40,308 nt of DNA from Bordetella parapertussis (lineage in GTDB: Bacteria > Pseudomonadota > Gammaproteobacteria > Burkholderiales > Burkholderiaceae_C). Numbering within the stretch: position 1 is the stretch's first letter; each line of letters starts with the position of its first letter. Positions 7,726 through 14,545 of this stretch are shown piece after piece. Both the position numbers and the translations under genes were made by a program. The notes under the pieces are model-generated. The model did no database searches, was not told the origin of the DNA, and saw nothing but the letters and a program-made list of their open reading frames with translations. Location: contig CAMCES010000012.1 in NCBI GenBank assembly GCA_945873925.1, positions 1 to 40,308 on the forward strand, in the 5' to 3' direction.

Positions 7726-8696
7726 GGTTTGACTCCAAGGCTAAGCGCTGGATCAACCACCGCTGGAAAAACATTCGGGTAAGGTGGTGCCACGCCGTGC
7801 TTGATCGCCCACAAGTACCAGTTGTCGACAACGGTGCCAGTCAGCAAAATGCCGATGCCACCGGTCAAGGGACACAGGACCGCGAACCACCAAGCCCAGC
7901 GGTGAATCGATTCCATGCTCGCGTTGAAACCCATGGTCCAACGCCAGAACAAGGCTGCACGCTCAGAAGCTGTGCCGCGGTCAACGATTTGCTCGATCTC
8001 GCGCTCACCACCAAATCGGGTCACCGCCAAAATCGTCGCGCCGTGCATGCCAAACAACAAGACCGAGCCGTACAAAAACACGATCGACAAGGCATGGAAG
8101 GGGTTGTAAAACAAGTTGCCATAGCGGATCGACAAAGCCGCCGTCCAGTCCAGGTGCGGAAAGATGCCATAGGGAACGGCCTCAGACCATGAGCCCATCA
8201 AAATCGGCCGAAAAAAACCAAGCACAAAAAACAGCCACAACGCGGCGGCAAATGCCCAAGCGACATGGGTTCCCATACCCAGTTGGATGGCGCGCCGGTA
8301 CATCCGAACCCACCAGGCCAAGACCGAAACGGACAACAACAAACCCACAATCAAAAACCAACCACCTTGGTTCAGCGGCGGCAAGGACAGGCCGTACTGA
8401 GGCGGGGGTGGTTCAAGCGCCAGCCAGAACAGCTGACGCACGAGTTGGATTGGATCCCAGTTGACTGAGGCCAGCATGTTCAGGCCGATGATGTTGAACG
8501 CCAGTGTTCCGCACACCAAAGCCAGCACGCCAAAACCGCCCAGGTAAATCGGGCCGAGTTGGGCATTGCCTATCTTGCCAAGTAACCAGACAACGGCTGG
8601 GTGTCCAAAGCGCGGGCTGTTGCCAGGGGGCAGTTCGACGCCCATGTGCACAGGCCCACGGGCTTGCACGGTGGTGAAGAGATTGAGGTAGTCCAT
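7722..8696 (-). CDS. pufM: Photosynthetic reaction centre M subunit
   Basis: A 324-aa five-helix membrane protein. Ligand residues fall one position before the Rhodobacter sphaeroides numbering: H181 and H201 (bacteriochlorophyll), H218, E233 and H265 (non-heme iron), in PHLDW, NPFHALS, MHGATILA, REIEQ and ESIHRWAWW. The start is the ATG at 8696 (MDYLNLFTTVQARGP), preceded by TTGGAG; the in-frame TTG 15 bp upstream lies over that Shine-Dalgarno and is not preferred. It follows pufL after 23 bp and is coupled to pufC by ATGA. With PufL it forms the type-2 reaction centre. Confidence 0.97.
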   Translation of the reverse strand: MDYLNLFTTVQARGPVHMGVELPPGNSPRFGHPAVVWLLGKIGNAQLGPIYLGGFGVLALVCGTLAFNIIGLNMLASVNWDPIQLVRQLFWLALEPPPPQYGLSLPPLNQGGWFLIVGLLLSVSVLAWWVRMYRRAIQLGMGTHVAWAFAAALWLFFVLGFFRPILMGSWSEAVPYGIFPHLDWTAALSIRYGNLFYNPFHALSIVFLYGSVLLFGMHGATILAVTRFGGEREIEQIVDRGTASERAALFWRWTMGFNASMESIHRWAWWFAVLCPLTGGIGILLTGTVVDNWYLWAIKHGVAPPYPNVFPAVVDPALSLGVKP

Positions 8697-8719
8697 GTGT
8701 GTTTGCTCCAATCAATCGT

Positions 8720-9553
8720 TCAAGGCCACTGCGACCAAATAGGCAGGTTCAACCACCAACCCCACCACTCAGGCCAACCACGGCTCCAGAAGGGCCCGCT
8801 GATGACAATGCACAGGGCACTGAACAGGACCGCCGCCACCGCCAAAAACACGCCCAGGCGGTGAATACCCAAGGTGCCGATCGAGTAACCGATGGTGTCG
8901 CGGAAAAACGTATCCTCGTGCTCGGGTGTTTTGACCACTTGACCGCTGCCAGGATTGGTGGCGGACAAAATCAAGGCACCGTGCAAGGACAATGCAAAAA
9001 CCGTGGCAAAGAAGAAACTCACCGCCAGCATATGGGCCGGGTTGTAGTGAAAGTGCAGGTACTGGTAGCCAACGTTAGACACCCAGTCCAGGTGGCTGTA
9101 GATGCCGTATGGGAAACCATGCCCCCAAGCGCCCATCAGTACAGGGCGAATCACTTCCAAGGTGACATAGGCCAAGATGGCTACGCTGAACACAGCTGGG
9201 ACGTGGTAGCCCATGCCCAATTTTCTGCAGATCTCGACCTCTCGCAAGGCCCAAGACACAAACGCCCCGATCGCGCAAATCGTGATGAGTTGCCACAAGC
9301 CGCCTTTGAGCAAAGGCGCAAAACCCAAGCCATACGACAAGTCAGGCGGTGCAATGCTGATTTGCCATAAATTCCAGGTGGGTCCTTGGGACGCGCCCCA
9401 CAAAATCATGGCGGTGCCGAGGAACGAAAAAAAGATGGTGGTGACACCGAAAAAGCCGACGTAAAACGGGCCGACCCAAAAGTCAAACAAATCACCAGCA
9501 ACCAGGGTTCCGCCCCGCACTCGGTATTTTTTTTCAAAGTTGAGCATGGCCAT
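8720..9553 (-). CDS. pufL: Photosynthetic reaction centre L subunit
   Basis: A 277-aa membrane protein with the canonical start MAMLNFEKKYRVRGG and five TM helices. The ligands H154 and H174 (bacteriochlorophyll) and H191 and H231 (non-heme iron) match the standard L-subunit positions allowing for the initiator Met. A perfect AGGAGG lies upstream of the ATG at 9553. It is separated from pufA by a 99-bp gap that contains a stable hairpin. No missing key residue was seen. Confidence 0.97.
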   Translation of the reverse strand: MAMLNFEKKYRVRGGTLVAGDLFDFWVGPFYVGFFGVTTIFFSFLGTAMILWGASQGPTWNLWQISIAPPDLSYGLGFAPLLKGGLWQLITICAIGAFVSWALREVEICRKLGMGYHVPAVFSVAILAYVTLEVIRPVLMGAWGHGFPYGIYSHLDWVSNVGYQYLHFHYNPAHMLAVSFFFATVFALSLHGALILSATNPGSGQVVKTPEHEDTFFRDTIGYSIGTLGIHRLGVFLAVAAVLFSALCIVISGPFWSRGWPEWWGWWLNLPIWSQWP

Positions 9554-9626
9554 CGTTAGCCCTCCTGCCGCAAAGGATGTGAAATGGGTGTTAAAAAATG
9601 CAGATGCTGTTACCCGTCAAACGAGC

Positions 9627-9647
9627 GGCAGCACCTGCGGTACTGCC
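9627..9647 (-). promoter_or_regulatory. pufA-pufL intercistronic RNA hairpin
   Basis: On the minus-strand transcript, GGCAGTACC and GGTGCTGCC form a 9-bp stem (one U-G pair) closed by a GCA loop, starting 5 nt after the pufA stop. There is no immediate U run, so it is more likely an exonuclease barrier than a terminator. In Rhodobacter a hairpin at this position stabilises the pufBA message and raises the LH1 to reaction-centre ratio; the same role is inferred here. Confidence 0.7.
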
Positions 9648-9652
9648 AAGAC

Positions 9653-9853
9653 TCAAGACTTCTCGGAAGACACTGCGGCAGGCATCGGTGCGTTTTGCGC
9701 CGATGCTGCTGCGGGTTTCTTTGCGCCGTCGAGCCAGTTGAATTTGTTGGTACTGAGCAAAATGAGGTGAATCATCGCTGCCAGGCCAAACAGGAAAATG
9801 CCCTGCACGACCATTGCACGCAATGGATCGTAAAGTCGCCAAATTCTCCACAT
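9653..9853 (-). CDS. pufA: Light-harvesting 1 (LH1) alpha polypeptide
   Basis: A 66-aa protein with the classic alpha-apoprotein layout: cytoplasmic MWRIWRLYDPLR, a single TM helix with the bacteriochlorophyll ligand His29 (AAMIHLILLST), and the NKFNWL motif after the helix. The C-terminus (about residues 43-66) is an Ala/Pro-rich tail. The start ATG at 9853 has AGGAG upstream. Unusually it is not next to pufB: a 75-codon membrane protein gene lies between them, ending 11 bp before pufA. Confidence 0.96.
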   Translation of the reverse strand: MWRIWRLYDPLRAMVVQGIFLFGLAAMIHLILLSTNKFNWLDGAKKPAAASAQNAPMPAAVSSEKS

Positions 9854-9864
9854 GGTGATTTCTC

Positions 9865-10092
9865 CTAGATGATGTAAGACATGAACGTGTAAACCGAGGC
9901 TTTGACACCCGAAATCATGTTGGTCATGTTTTCCGCGCCAGGCAGCCAACTCTTCCAACGCACGCCGACCAGTTGGCCGAGCAAAGCGAATGACAAAAGC
10001 AGCACAAAACAAGGCACAAAAATCAAAACAAACGCAATCTGGTCATCCCAGCTGGATGGTTTGGATCCAATATCGAAAGTGTTTTCAGTCAT
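9865..10092 (-). CDS. Unidentified 75-aa single-TM protein between pufB and pufA
   Basis: This gene has its own ATG at 10092, with CGGAG about 8 nt upstream, and ends 11 bp before pufA. The protein has an acidic soluble N-terminus (about 1-18, with D16 and D17), one strongly hydrophobic helix (about 19-44), then RWKSWLPGAEN and an amphipathic tail ending VYTFMSYII. It contains no His, so it cannot bind bacteriochlorophyll as LH polypeptides usually do. Size and topology resemble small LH1-RC accessory polypeptides (PufX, protein W, PufQ), and the RWKSWLPG segment weakly recalls the post-helix region of LH1 alpha or beta. I see no similarity strong enough to name it. Its place between the two antenna genes implies co-translation with LH1; a structural or assembly role is inferred. 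Confidence 0.85.
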   Translation of the reverse strand: MTENTFDIGSKPSSWDDQIAFVLIFVPCFVLLLSFALLGQLVGVRWKSWLPGAENMTNMISGVKASVYTFMSYII

Positions 10093-10122
10093 GGTTTAAC
10101 TCCGTTCGTTAATGAACTCGAC

Positions 10123-10272
10123 TCAGACGAACCAGGGCCGCCATGCCCAGACCAGGATGTGAGCCAACACAGCAACAGCTGTGAAGCCAACGGTTCCCTG
10201 AATCCAGTAATGGTGGAACTCCTGAGCCTCTTCGTCAGTCAGCCCGGAAATAGAAGTCCGATGGTTTGACAT
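10123..10272 (-). CDS. pufB: Light-harvesting 1 (LH1) beta polypeptide
   Basis: A 49-aa protein with the beta-apoprotein signature: GLTDEEAQEFH at the cytoplasmic surface (His20), one TM helix with the bacteriochlorophyll ligand His38 (AVLAHILVW) and the C-terminal WAWRPW. The ATG at 10272 is preceded by AAGGAG. It is the first antenna gene of the puf block and lies 133 bp downstream of bchZ. Confidence 0.96.
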   Translation of the reverse strand: MSNHRTSISGLTDEEAQEFHHYWIQGTVGFTAVAVLAHILVWAWRPWFV

Positions 10273-10283
10273 GCGATGCTCCT

Positions 10284-10409
10284 TCAACAAAATGGCCGTG
10301 AGGCCAACGCTGCGCCCAACCCGCGCAACCTGGGCAGCCGCAGCAAGAGCCACGACATCGGGGAGATTTCATGCGCTGACGCACATGAAAAGAAAAGGGT
10401 GTTGGTCAT
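10284..10409 (-). CDS. Possible 41-codon coupled ORF between bchZ and pufB
   Basis: An ATG overlaps the bchZ stop (GCATGA), and the frame stays open for 41 codons, ending just before the pufB Shine-Dalgarno. The predicted peptide starts MTNTLFFSCASAHEIS and contains a hydrophobic/arginine stretch (SWLLLRLPRLRGLG). I recognise no family. It occupies the position of pufQ in Rhodobacter but does not look like PufQ. It could be a coupling peptide that carries ribosomes from bchZ to pufB, or chance. The evidence is the start/stop overlap and the position only. Confidence 0.3.
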   Translation of the reverse strand: MTNTLFFSCASAHEISPMSWLLLRLPRLRGLGAALASRPFC

Positions 10410-11878
10410 GCGGTTTCTCCCAAGCCCAGCTCAGCGCCAGCTTGTTGCACATGGTCCAAGGTGACCAGGTCTTCGCCTTTGGCGCGGGCCTTGCCCTCGG
10501 CCAAATCACGCAAACGCTTGGCCGCTGAAATCTGCACCAACACCGGCTGCCCCGCCACGATGGTGTGCAAGCGTGTTTGCGCGGCATCGTCCCAGGGGGT
10601 GTTTTCTTGGGCGCCGCTGATGCCGCGTGCCAAGGTGGCGTCGACTTTGTCCATGTCGGTGCCCAAGGGCAGGATGTGGAACAAGGCATCGAACAAGGCA
10701 TTGCACACCTCTTGAATCAAGAAGGTGGCGCCGCTGTAGCCCATGAAGGGTGTGCCGGTGTGGCGGCGGATGATCGCGCCAGGAAACGAGGCCGGAACAA
10801 ACGAGGCCTTCATCGGGCCGTTGCTGCCCGCCTCGGCCAGGTACATGCGCTCGTTGTAGCTGCCAAACATGATGAGGGGCATTTGCTTGTGGACCAACTC
10901 GCGCACCGCGGCGTTGTCGGTTTTTTGGCCGGGGATGCGAGACACCGCAAATTTGCAAGGCATGCCCATCTCGGTTTCCAAAAATTTGCGGATGCCGCGT
11001 GCATAGGTGTCGGTCGCGACCACCGCGAAACTGGCGGTAGCAAAAAAATCCTGGGTCACCGAGCGCCACAAATCCCACACCGGCTTGATGGTGGTGTGGC
11101 GTTCGCGTTGGATGAAGGGCTCAGGGTCCAAGCCCAGCAATTCGCCCAATTTGCGTAAAAACTTGGTGGTGCTGTGCAAACCGATCGGGGCTTGCAAGTA
11201 AGGGCGGTCCAGGGCTTCGCACAACATGCGGCCAAACTCGCGGTACATGCAAATATTGACATCGGCCTCAACCAATTGGGACACCTCGGCCAAATGGCTG
11301 CCCAGCGGAAACACCATGTTGATGTCGGCGCCAATGCCTTGCACCAAGCGGCGGATCTCGGCCAAATCGCTGGGGCTGTTGAAGGTACCGTAGCAAGGCC
11401 CGATGATGTTCACACGGGGTTTTTCACCTTCTTTGCGCACCCGCTTAGGTACTTTTTTCATGCCGTACTCGGTCCACAACCAGAACATGGCACGGTTGGC
11501 ACATTGCCACTGGTCTTCGTCGATCGTACGCGGCAAAAAACGCATCAGGTTGGTGCCCTCTGGCGTGACGCCGCCGCCAATCATTTCCGCGATCGAACCA
11601 GTCACCACAACGGCTGGCAAGTCAGGGTCGAGCACCCCATGGGCCCGCTTCATCGCACCTTCGGTGCCTTCACGACCGAGCTGCTCTTCAGCCAACCCGG
11701 TCACCACGATCGGCAGTTCGTGCGGTGGCAAGGCGTCGGTGTAATGCAACACCGAGGTGACAGGCAGGTTTTCGCAACCGACCGGGCCGTCGATAACGAC
11801 CTGCAGACCCTTGATGGCGGTGAACACATACACCGCACCCCAATAGCCGCCTGCACGATCGTGGTCAAGTACCAGCAT
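10406..11878 (-). CDS. bchZ: Chlorophyllide a reductase subunit Z
   Basis: A 490-aa nitrogenase-like (BchB/NifK-type) catalytic subunit. With BchY it holds the active site and an Fe-S cluster that reduces ring B of chlorophyllide a, the step committing to bacteriochlorophyll a. Visible features are VIDGPVGCENLPVTSVLHYTDALPPHE (cluster ligand C35), VVTGSIAEMIGGG and a C-terminal PCP-red-like helical region (AAKRLRDLAEGKA). Its start codon overlaps the bchY stop (TGATG), so the two are translationally coupled. Confidence 0.96.
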   Translation of the reverse strand: MLVLDHDRAGGYWGAVYVFTAIKGLQVVIDGPVGCENLPVTSVLHYTDALPPHELPIVVTGLAEEQLGREGTEGAMKRAHGVLDPDLPAVVVTGSIAEMIGGGVTPEGTNLMRFLPRTIDEDQWQCANRAMFWLWTEYGMKKVPKRVRKEGEKPRVNIIGPCYGTFNSPSDLAEIRRLVQGIGADINMVFPLGSHLAEVSQLVEADVNICMYREFGRMLCEALDRPYLQAPIGLHSTTKFLRKLGELLGLDPEPFIQRERHTTIKPVWDLWRSVTQDFFATASFAVVATDTYARGIRKFLETEMGMPCKFAVSRIPGQKTDNAAVRELVHKQMPLIMFGSYNERMYLAEAGSNGPMKASFVPASFPGAIIRRHTGTPFMGYSGATFLIQEVCNALFDALFHILPLGTDMDKVDATLARGISGAQENTPWDDAAQTRLHTIVAGQPVLVQISAAKRLRDLAEGKARAKGEDLVTLDHVQQAGAELGLGETA

Positions 11879-13407
11879 CAGCCCATCTCCTCGGCTTTGC
11901 GCTTCTTTTGCTTTTTCTCAAACTGGCGTCGCACTTCTTTTTTGAAGTCAGGGTGCATCACCGGTACACCCTCCCAGACACCGGCTTCATCGCCTTGACC
12001 GACAGAGCCAAAGAAAGCTTTCATCTCATCAAAGCGGGCTTGGTTGCCCATGGCGGCATTGACCACCTGGATGAGTGACCCGGCACCCGCCACACCCATC
12101 AGGGGACGGGCAGAAATCAGGTTGGTGAAATACAGCGAAGGAATGCACAGCTCTTTGGCGGCTTGCACCACCGGCGTGGTGCCAATGGCCAATTGCGGCT
12201 TGAACTCGTGCATGGCTGCCAGGTCTTGCTCGAGCGAGGCGCGGAACTGCACATGCACCCCTTTGGCCTTGAGCCATTCGGCGTCGTGTTGGTTCCAGGG
12301 AGTGGCGGGACAGGCACTGCCGACATAGCGCAGGTCTGCACCGCACTCGATCAGCAAACGCGCCACCAACAGCTCAGAGCCTTCGTAGCCGCTCAGGGTG
12401 ATACGGCCGTTGATTTTTTGGGAGGCCAACACACCGCGCATCGCACCCAAGGTTTGGTTGCGTGCCGCGTCAATGTTGTCTTGGCTGACACCACAGGCTT
12501 GGCCGATGGCGCCCAGCCAATCGTGGGTGCCTTCGATGCCCACAGGGGCCGAACCAACAATGGGTCGACCAGCGGCTTGGAATTCGCGCACGCTGGCGGT
12601 GTAGAACGGGTGAATCGCGGCGACCGCTTTGCAGTCCAACGCCGCATACAGCTCGCGCCATTCGCGTGTAGGAACAACAGTGCCGACCGCCAAGTCCATG
12701 GGCGCGATCATTTGCGCAATGATCATCGGGTCGGCGGGGAACATTTCACCCAGCAAAGTGATCGTGGGCTTGGCACTGCGGCCTTGGCGAGGCGCGGCCA
12801 CCGGACCTGCCATGGCTTCTTGGCGGGCATAGTGCAACATGGCACCCGCCAACACATCCTTGGCCTCGGCATGCGTGGGCACACCAAAACCCGGGACATC
12901 GATGCCGATGATGCGAACACCATTGATTTCTTTGGGCAACAACTGCAGGGGCACACCGCTGGCGGTGGGCACACACAGGTTGATGATGACAATGGCGTCT
13001 AATTTGTCAGGGTCTGCTTCTGCGTAAACCGCTTCGCGGATGTCCTCGAACAACTTGCCGGTGACCAGTGTTTCGGAGTTGAACGGCACGTAACCCACGC
13101 TGCGGCGTGCGCCGTAAAAATGGGAGGTGAAGGTCAGGCCATACACGCAACATGCCGAGCCGCTCAAGATCGTGGATGTGCGGCGCATGCGCAAACCGAC
13201 CCGCAATGAACCAAAGGCAGGGCACATGCTCTGCGGTTGGTCGTGCGGGCCTTTGGGATAGTCAGACGCGTATTGCGCCAACACGTCACTCTTGCCCGCC
13301 TTGGCGGCAGCGTCCAGCATCTGATCCTTGCCGGCATGGCAACCCAGGCCATCGGCGCTGGCCGCGGCTGGGTTGGGCAAGGGGGTGATCGGGATGATGT
13401 CGCTCAT
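11878..13407 (-). CDS. bchY: Chlorophyllide a reductase subunit Y
   Basis: A 509-aa NifD-like partner of BchZ. Cysteines in MCPAFGSLRVGL (C62), SACCVYGLTF (C86/C87) and INLCVPTASG (C145) match the positions of Fe-S cluster ligands in this family. The N-terminal 40 or so residues are low-complexity and probably flexible; the C-terminus is lysine-rich. It lies 3 bp after bchX and overlaps bchZ by one base, forming a tight bchXYZ cassette. Confidence 0.96.
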   Translation of the reverse strand: MSDIIPITPLPNPAAASADGLGCHAGKDQMLDAAAKAGKSDVLAQYASDYPKGPHDQPQSMCPAFGSLRVGLRMRRTSTILSGSACCVYGLTFTSHFYGARRSVGYVPFNSETLVTGKLFEDIREAVYAEADPDKLDAIVIINLCVPTASGVPLQLLPKEINGVRIIGIDVPGFGVPTHAEAKDVLAGAMLHYARQEAMAGPVAAPRQGRSAKPTITLLGEMFPADPMIIAQMIAPMDLAVGTVVPTREWRELYAALDCKAVAAIHPFYTASVREFQAAGRPIVGSAPVGIEGTHDWLGAIGQACGVSQDNIDAARNQTLGAMRGVLASQKINGRITLSGYEGSELLVARLLIECGADLRYVGSACPATPWNQHDAEWLKAKGVHVQFRASLEQDLAAMHEFKPQLAIGTTPVVQAAKELCIPSLYFTNLISARPLMGVAGAGSLIQVVNAAMGNQARFDEMKAFFGSVGQGDEAGVWEGVPVMHPDFKKEVRRQFEKKQKKRKAEEMG

Positions 13408-13410
13408 GGC

Positions 13411-14421
13411 TCAGACTTCGTCGTAAACGACCTCTAAAGTGGGGCGATCGATGACGGTTTTGCCAGTCATGTCCACCTCGGTGGCCGGGGTCATGACAAA
13501 GTCACGGCCAGTCACATCCGCGCTGAACAAACCCAGCAGCTGGTCTTGGGTTTGCGGCTTGGGGCGCTGGGGCGGTGCCTCAGCCACGTTTTTCGCCAAT
13601 TCGGCAAACAACGAACCCCACTCTCCATCGGGCTTGCCGATGATTTCGTAGCTGGCACTCTTGCGGCGAATGTCTTCATTGGCAGGGATCGCGGCCAAGA
13701 CGGGGATGCCTGCATTGGCAGCAAAGGCCTGCGCCTCACCGGTGCCGTCGTCTTTGTTGATGACCATGCCAGCCACGCCCACATTGCCACCCAGCTTGCG
13801 GAAGTACTCGACCGCGCTGCAGACGTTGTTGGCGACATAGAGCGACTGCAAATCGTTGGAGCCCACGACGATGACTTTTTGGCACATGTCACGGGCAATC
13901 GGCAGACCGAAACCGCCACACACCACGTCGCCCAAAAAGTCGAGCAAGACATAGTCGAAGCCCCACTCGTGGAAACCGAGTTTTTCCAGGGTTTCAAAGC
14001 CGTGAATGATGCCGCGACCACCGCAGCCGCGACCGACCTCGGGGCCGCCAAGTTCCATCGCAAACACGCCGTCACGGATGAAACACACGTCGCCGATTTT
14101 GACTTCTTCGCCAGCGAGTTTTTTCTTGGATGAGGTTTCGATGATGGTCGGGCAGGCCTTGCCACCGAACAACAAGCTGGTGGTGTCGCTCTTGGGGTCG
14201 CAACCAATCAGCAACACCTTTTTACCTTGCTGCGCCATCATGTAACTCAAGTTGGCCAGGGTAAAGCTTTTGCCAATGCCACCTTTGCCGTAAATGGCAA
14301 TGATTTGGGTTTCTTTGGTGACCTCGCCCGTGTGCACAGCATCTGGCTCTTCAAAAGCCTCTTGCCGTAAACGGTCAACAAACTGAATTGGCTTGGCTGC
14401 ATTGCTGTTGGCTTGACTCAT
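13411..14421 (-). CDS. bchX: Chlorophyllide a reductase iron protein subunit X
   Basis: A 336-aa NifH-like ATPase that feeds electrons to BchYZ. It shows the P-loop YGKGGIGKS (about 44-52), switch region CDPKSDTT, and both bridging [4Fe-4S] cysteines, C133 (GRGCGGRGI) and C168 (GDVVCGGFG). The chosen start is the ATG at 14421, with TTGGAG upstream; a TTG at 14433 is possible but overlaps that site. The N-terminal extension before the P-loop is normal for BchX. Upstream lie tandem PpsR-type boxes and no bchC, which is the usual first gene of bchCXYZ in Rhodobacter. Confidence 0.96.
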   Translation of the reverse strand: MSQANSNAAKPIQFVDRLRQEAFEEPDAVHTGEVTKETQIIAIYGKGGIGKSFTLANLSYMMAQQGKKVLLIGCDPKSDTTSLLFGGKACPTIIETSSKKKLAGEEVKIGDVCFIRDGVFAMELGGPEVGRGCGGRGIIHGFETLEKLGFHEWGFDYVLLDFLGDVVCGGFGLPIARDMCQKVIVVGSNDLQSLYVANNVCSAVEYFRKLGGNVGVAGMVINKDDGTGEAQAFAANAGIPVLAAIPANEDIRRKSASYEIIGKPDGEWGSLFAELAKNVAEAPPQRPKPQTQDQLLGLFSADVTGRDFVMTPATEVDMTGKTVIDRPTLEVVYDEV

Positions 14422-14467
14422 CAGGGGCTCCAATCACCTTCATCGATGGAAATACATCGGTCTTGTT

Positions 14468-14485
14468 TGTATTTTTAGAGTTACA
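14468..14485. promoter_or_regulatory. PpsR/CrtJ-type operator 1 upstream of bchX
   Basis: The sequence TGTATTTTTAGAGTTACA is an exact TGT-N12-ACA match to the PpsR/CrtJ consensus. It lies 47 bp upstream of the bchX start and covers the likely -10 region. A second site lies exactly 8 bp away, the spacing used for cooperative binding of this redox- and light-sensitive repressor. Confidence 0.75.
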
Positions 14486-14493
14486 TTGATCTG

Positions 14494-14511
14494 TGTCAAC
14501 TTAAATTGACG
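14494..14511. promoter_or_regulatory. PpsR/CrtJ-type operator 2 upstream of bchX, overlapping a TTGACA -35
   Basis: TGTCAACTTAAATTGACG is a near-perfect palindrome (TGT-N12-ACG). On the minus strand its left half reads TTGACA, a perfect -35 hexamer. A 16-17 bp spacer leads to an A-rich -10 (TAAAAA/AAAAAT at about 14471-14477). Repressor binding at both boxes would block RNA polymerase at the bchX promoter. Confidence 0.75.
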
Positions 14512-14522
14512 TTTTCTACCTC

Positions 14523-14545
14523 ATCCTAGGGTAATTACTTAGGAT
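14523..14545. repeat. Inverted repeat with paired CCTAGG/CTTAGG motif upstream of bchX
   Basis: ATCCTA and TAGGAT form a perfect 6-bp inverted repeat around 11 bp, overlapping the crtF stop. It includes CCTAGG (14525-14530) and CTTAGG (14538-14543), 13 bp centre to centre. A similar CCTAGG pair occurs upstream of crtE. It lies 12 bp upstream of the second PpsR-type box, where an activator could sit. The factor is unknown. Confidence 0.45.

Noticed and set aside
9865..10092. Calling the 75-aa ORF PufX or PufQ
   Set aside because: Length and single-TM topology are similar, but no conserved residues are convincing, and the gene position differs from both (PufX follows pufM, PufQ precedes pufB).
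10284..10409. Calling the 41-codon ORF pufQ
   Set aside because: Too short and lacks the PufQ N-terminal and Pro-rich C-terminal pattern I remember.
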